Shown one piece after another: positions 5,460 to 6,640 of a stretch of 6,640 bases of DNA (position 1 is the first letter of the stretch; every line of letters begins with the position of its first letter). The position numbers and the translations under genes are program-made. The notes under the pieces are model-generated. The model made no database searches. It worked only from the letters and a program-made list of their open reading frames with translations, and was not told the origin of the DNA. Where the stretch lies: NCBI GenBank assembly GCA_022842745.1, contig JALHPA010000151.1, forward strand, positions 1-6,640, given 5' to 3'. The DNA comes from Pirellulales bacterium (GTDB taxonomy: Bacteria; Planctomycetota; Planctomycetia; Pirellulales; JALHPA01).

Positions 5460-6640
5460 ATGGCCCGCCCCCCCGGGGACCCAGTCCTGTCTTACGATCT
5501 TGCACTTCCCCCCCGGATTCTCTTCGGGTGGGGGCGGTTGGTAGAATTGGGAAAGCTCGCGCGCGAGCTTGGCACGCGCGCCTTTCTGGTCAGCGGCTCT
5601 AAAACTCTGTCCGCACAGGGCGCGCTGGAGCGAATTCGCTTGATCCTGACCGATGCGGAAGTCGAATGCGCACCGCTGGGGACAATCGAGCGCGAGCCGG
5701 AAGTCGCAGATGTCGATCGTTTGGCCCAAGCGCTTGCCGATCGGCAGCCCAAAGGAGGGGACTTCGTGCTGGCCGTCGGCGGCGGATCGGCCATCGATCT
5801 GGCCAAGGCGGTCGCCGCGCTCGCCGTGAACCGCCAAGGCGCCGGCGTCCGCGATTATCTTGAAGGGGTGGGCCGCGGGCTGACACTGACGCGCTCGCCC
5901 CTGCCGATTTTGGCCCTGCCCACGACCGCCGGCACGGGGAGCGAAGCAACCAAGAACGCCGTCATTTCCAGTTTCGATCCACCCTTTAAGAAAAGCTTGA
6001 GGGATTATCGCCTGATTCCCCGGGCGGTGCTCGTCGACCCCGAATTGACGGTCAGCTTGCCGCCGACGATCACTGCCTACACCGGCATGGATGCAATCAC
6101 CCAGTTGATCGAGAGCTTCATCTCCTGCAAGGCGCAGCCCGTTCCACGCGCGATTGCGCTTGAAGGGCTGACCAAGGCCATCCCCGCGCTTGAGTTGGCG
6201 GTTCAGGACGGCGCCAACCGCGAGGCGCGAGAGGCGATGTCCCACGCGGCGCTATTGTCTGGCATCGCACTGGCCAACTCCGGATTGGGAATGGCACACG
6301 GAGTGGCCGCCGCCTTGGGTGTCTTGCACCGCATACCTCACGGACTGGCGTGCGCGGTCATGTTGCCGGCCGCGTTGCGCTGCAACCGGGAAACCTGCCA
6401 ACGCGAACTGGCGTTTTTGGCCCGCGCCGTACTGAGCCGCCCCTATTCTTACGACAGCACCGCGGCAATCGCCTTCATCGAGCGCATCGAGCAACTCTCC
6501 GCCAGAATTGGCATTCCGTCGCGACTGAGCGACCTGGGAGTTGGTCGAGACCAGTTGGGACCATTGGTCCAAGCCTCTCGCGGCAACAGCATGAACGGGA
6601 ACCCCCGCCCGCTTGCCGATGCGGAGTTATACGCCGTCCT
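5460..6640 (+). CDS. Iron-containing (group III) alcohol dehydrogenase, 3' end cut by the window
   Basis: The ATG at 5460 opens a frame that stays open to the window end (393 complete codons). It begins MARPPGDPVLSYDLALPPRI. The nucleotide-binding region has G-G-G-S-A-I-D-L-A-K (107-116) and P-T-T-A-G-T-G-S-E (154-162). The metal region has G-M-D-A-I-T-Q-L-I-E (209-218), M-A-H-G (278-281) and H-R-I-P-H-G (290-295). By comparison with FucO-type enzymes the ligands should be Asp211, position 215, His280 and His294. Position 215 is Gln where His is usual. The end, R-G-N-S-M-N-G-N-P-R-P-L, matches the family C-terminus, so only about ten residues are missing. Such enzymes interconvert alcohols and aldehydes or ketones with NAD(P) in the cytoplasm; the substrate cannot be read from the sequence. 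No Shine-Dalgarno is visible, and the 12-nt gap after DUF1501 suggests translational coupling. Confidence 0.95.
   Translation, partial: MARPPGDPVLSYDLALPPRILFGWGRLVELGKLARELGTRAFLVSGSKTLSAQGALERIRLILTDAEVECAPLGTIEREPEVADVDRLAQALADRQPKGGDFVLAVGGGSAIDLAKAVAALAVNRQGAGVRDYLEGVGRGLTLTRSPLPILALPTTAGTGSEATKNAVISSFDPPFKKSLRDYRLIPRAVLVDPELTVSLPPTITAYTGMDAITQLIESFISCKAQPVPRAIALEGLTKAIPALELAVQDGANREAREAMSHAALLSGIALANSGLGMAHGVAAALGVLHRIPHGLACAVMLPAALRCNRETCQRELAFLARAVLSRPYSYDSTAAIAFIERIEQLSARIGIPSRLSDLGVGRDQLGPLVQASRGNSMNGNPRPLADAELYAV

Noticed and set aside
5412..6245. 277-aa minus-strand open frame opposite the dehydrogenase
   Set aside because: The plus-strand frame has unmistakable iron-ADH motifs over the same bases. 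The antisense translation shows no recognisable family.

Overview
The window is GC-rich bacterial DNA and most likely comes from a planctomycete. Three things point there: ECF-type sigma factors with long C-terminal extensions, PEP-CTERM sorting signals, and a Tat-exported DUF1501 protein. I would guess a Pirellulales-like lineage, but that is inference. I see no rRNA, tRNA, CRISPR array or insertion sequence.

Layout: (1) 3-284, +, the 3' end of an unidentified gene with a Lys/Glu-rich tail. (2) 285-372, a short convergent gap with nested inverted repeats. (3) 373-1908, -, and 2077-3699, -, two tandem paralogs. Each joins an ECF sigma factor (regions 2 and 4) to one hydrophobic segment, a beta-sandwich-like ectodomain beginning F-D-D-G, and a C-terminal VPEPST PEP-CTERM anchor. 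(4) 3700-4061, a divergent intergenic region. (5) 4062-5447, +, a DUF1501 (alkaline-phosphatase-superfamily) protein with a twin-arginine signal. (6) 5460-6640, +, an iron-containing alcohol dehydrogenase 12 nt downstream, cut by the window end about ten residues short of its expected C-terminus.

The most interesting part is the sigma pair. Each gene is preceded by the same two-box element: an 18-nt identical box and a 9-nt identical box, 18 or 17 nt apart. It looks like an ECF promoter, possibly autoregulated. The boxes lie in different reading frames relative to the two genes, so they should be non-coding, and a conserved in-frame TTG (1908 and 3699) is the better start. Inside each gene, where sigma factor meets ectodomain, sits an AAGGAG 11 nt before an in-frame ATG whose downstream residues read like a secretion signal peptide. 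This segment is among the best conserved DNA between the copies. Each locus may therefore make a membrane-tethered sigma factor with an exported sensor domain, a separate secreted PEP-CTERM protein from an internal start, or both.

The two copies keep the sigma core, the junction and the PEP-CTERM signal but differ strongly in the ectodomain. This fits duplicated sensors tuned to different surface ligands. DUF1501 and the dehydrogenase look like a two-gene operon transcribed away from the sigma genes. Any regulatory link between the two halves is speculative.
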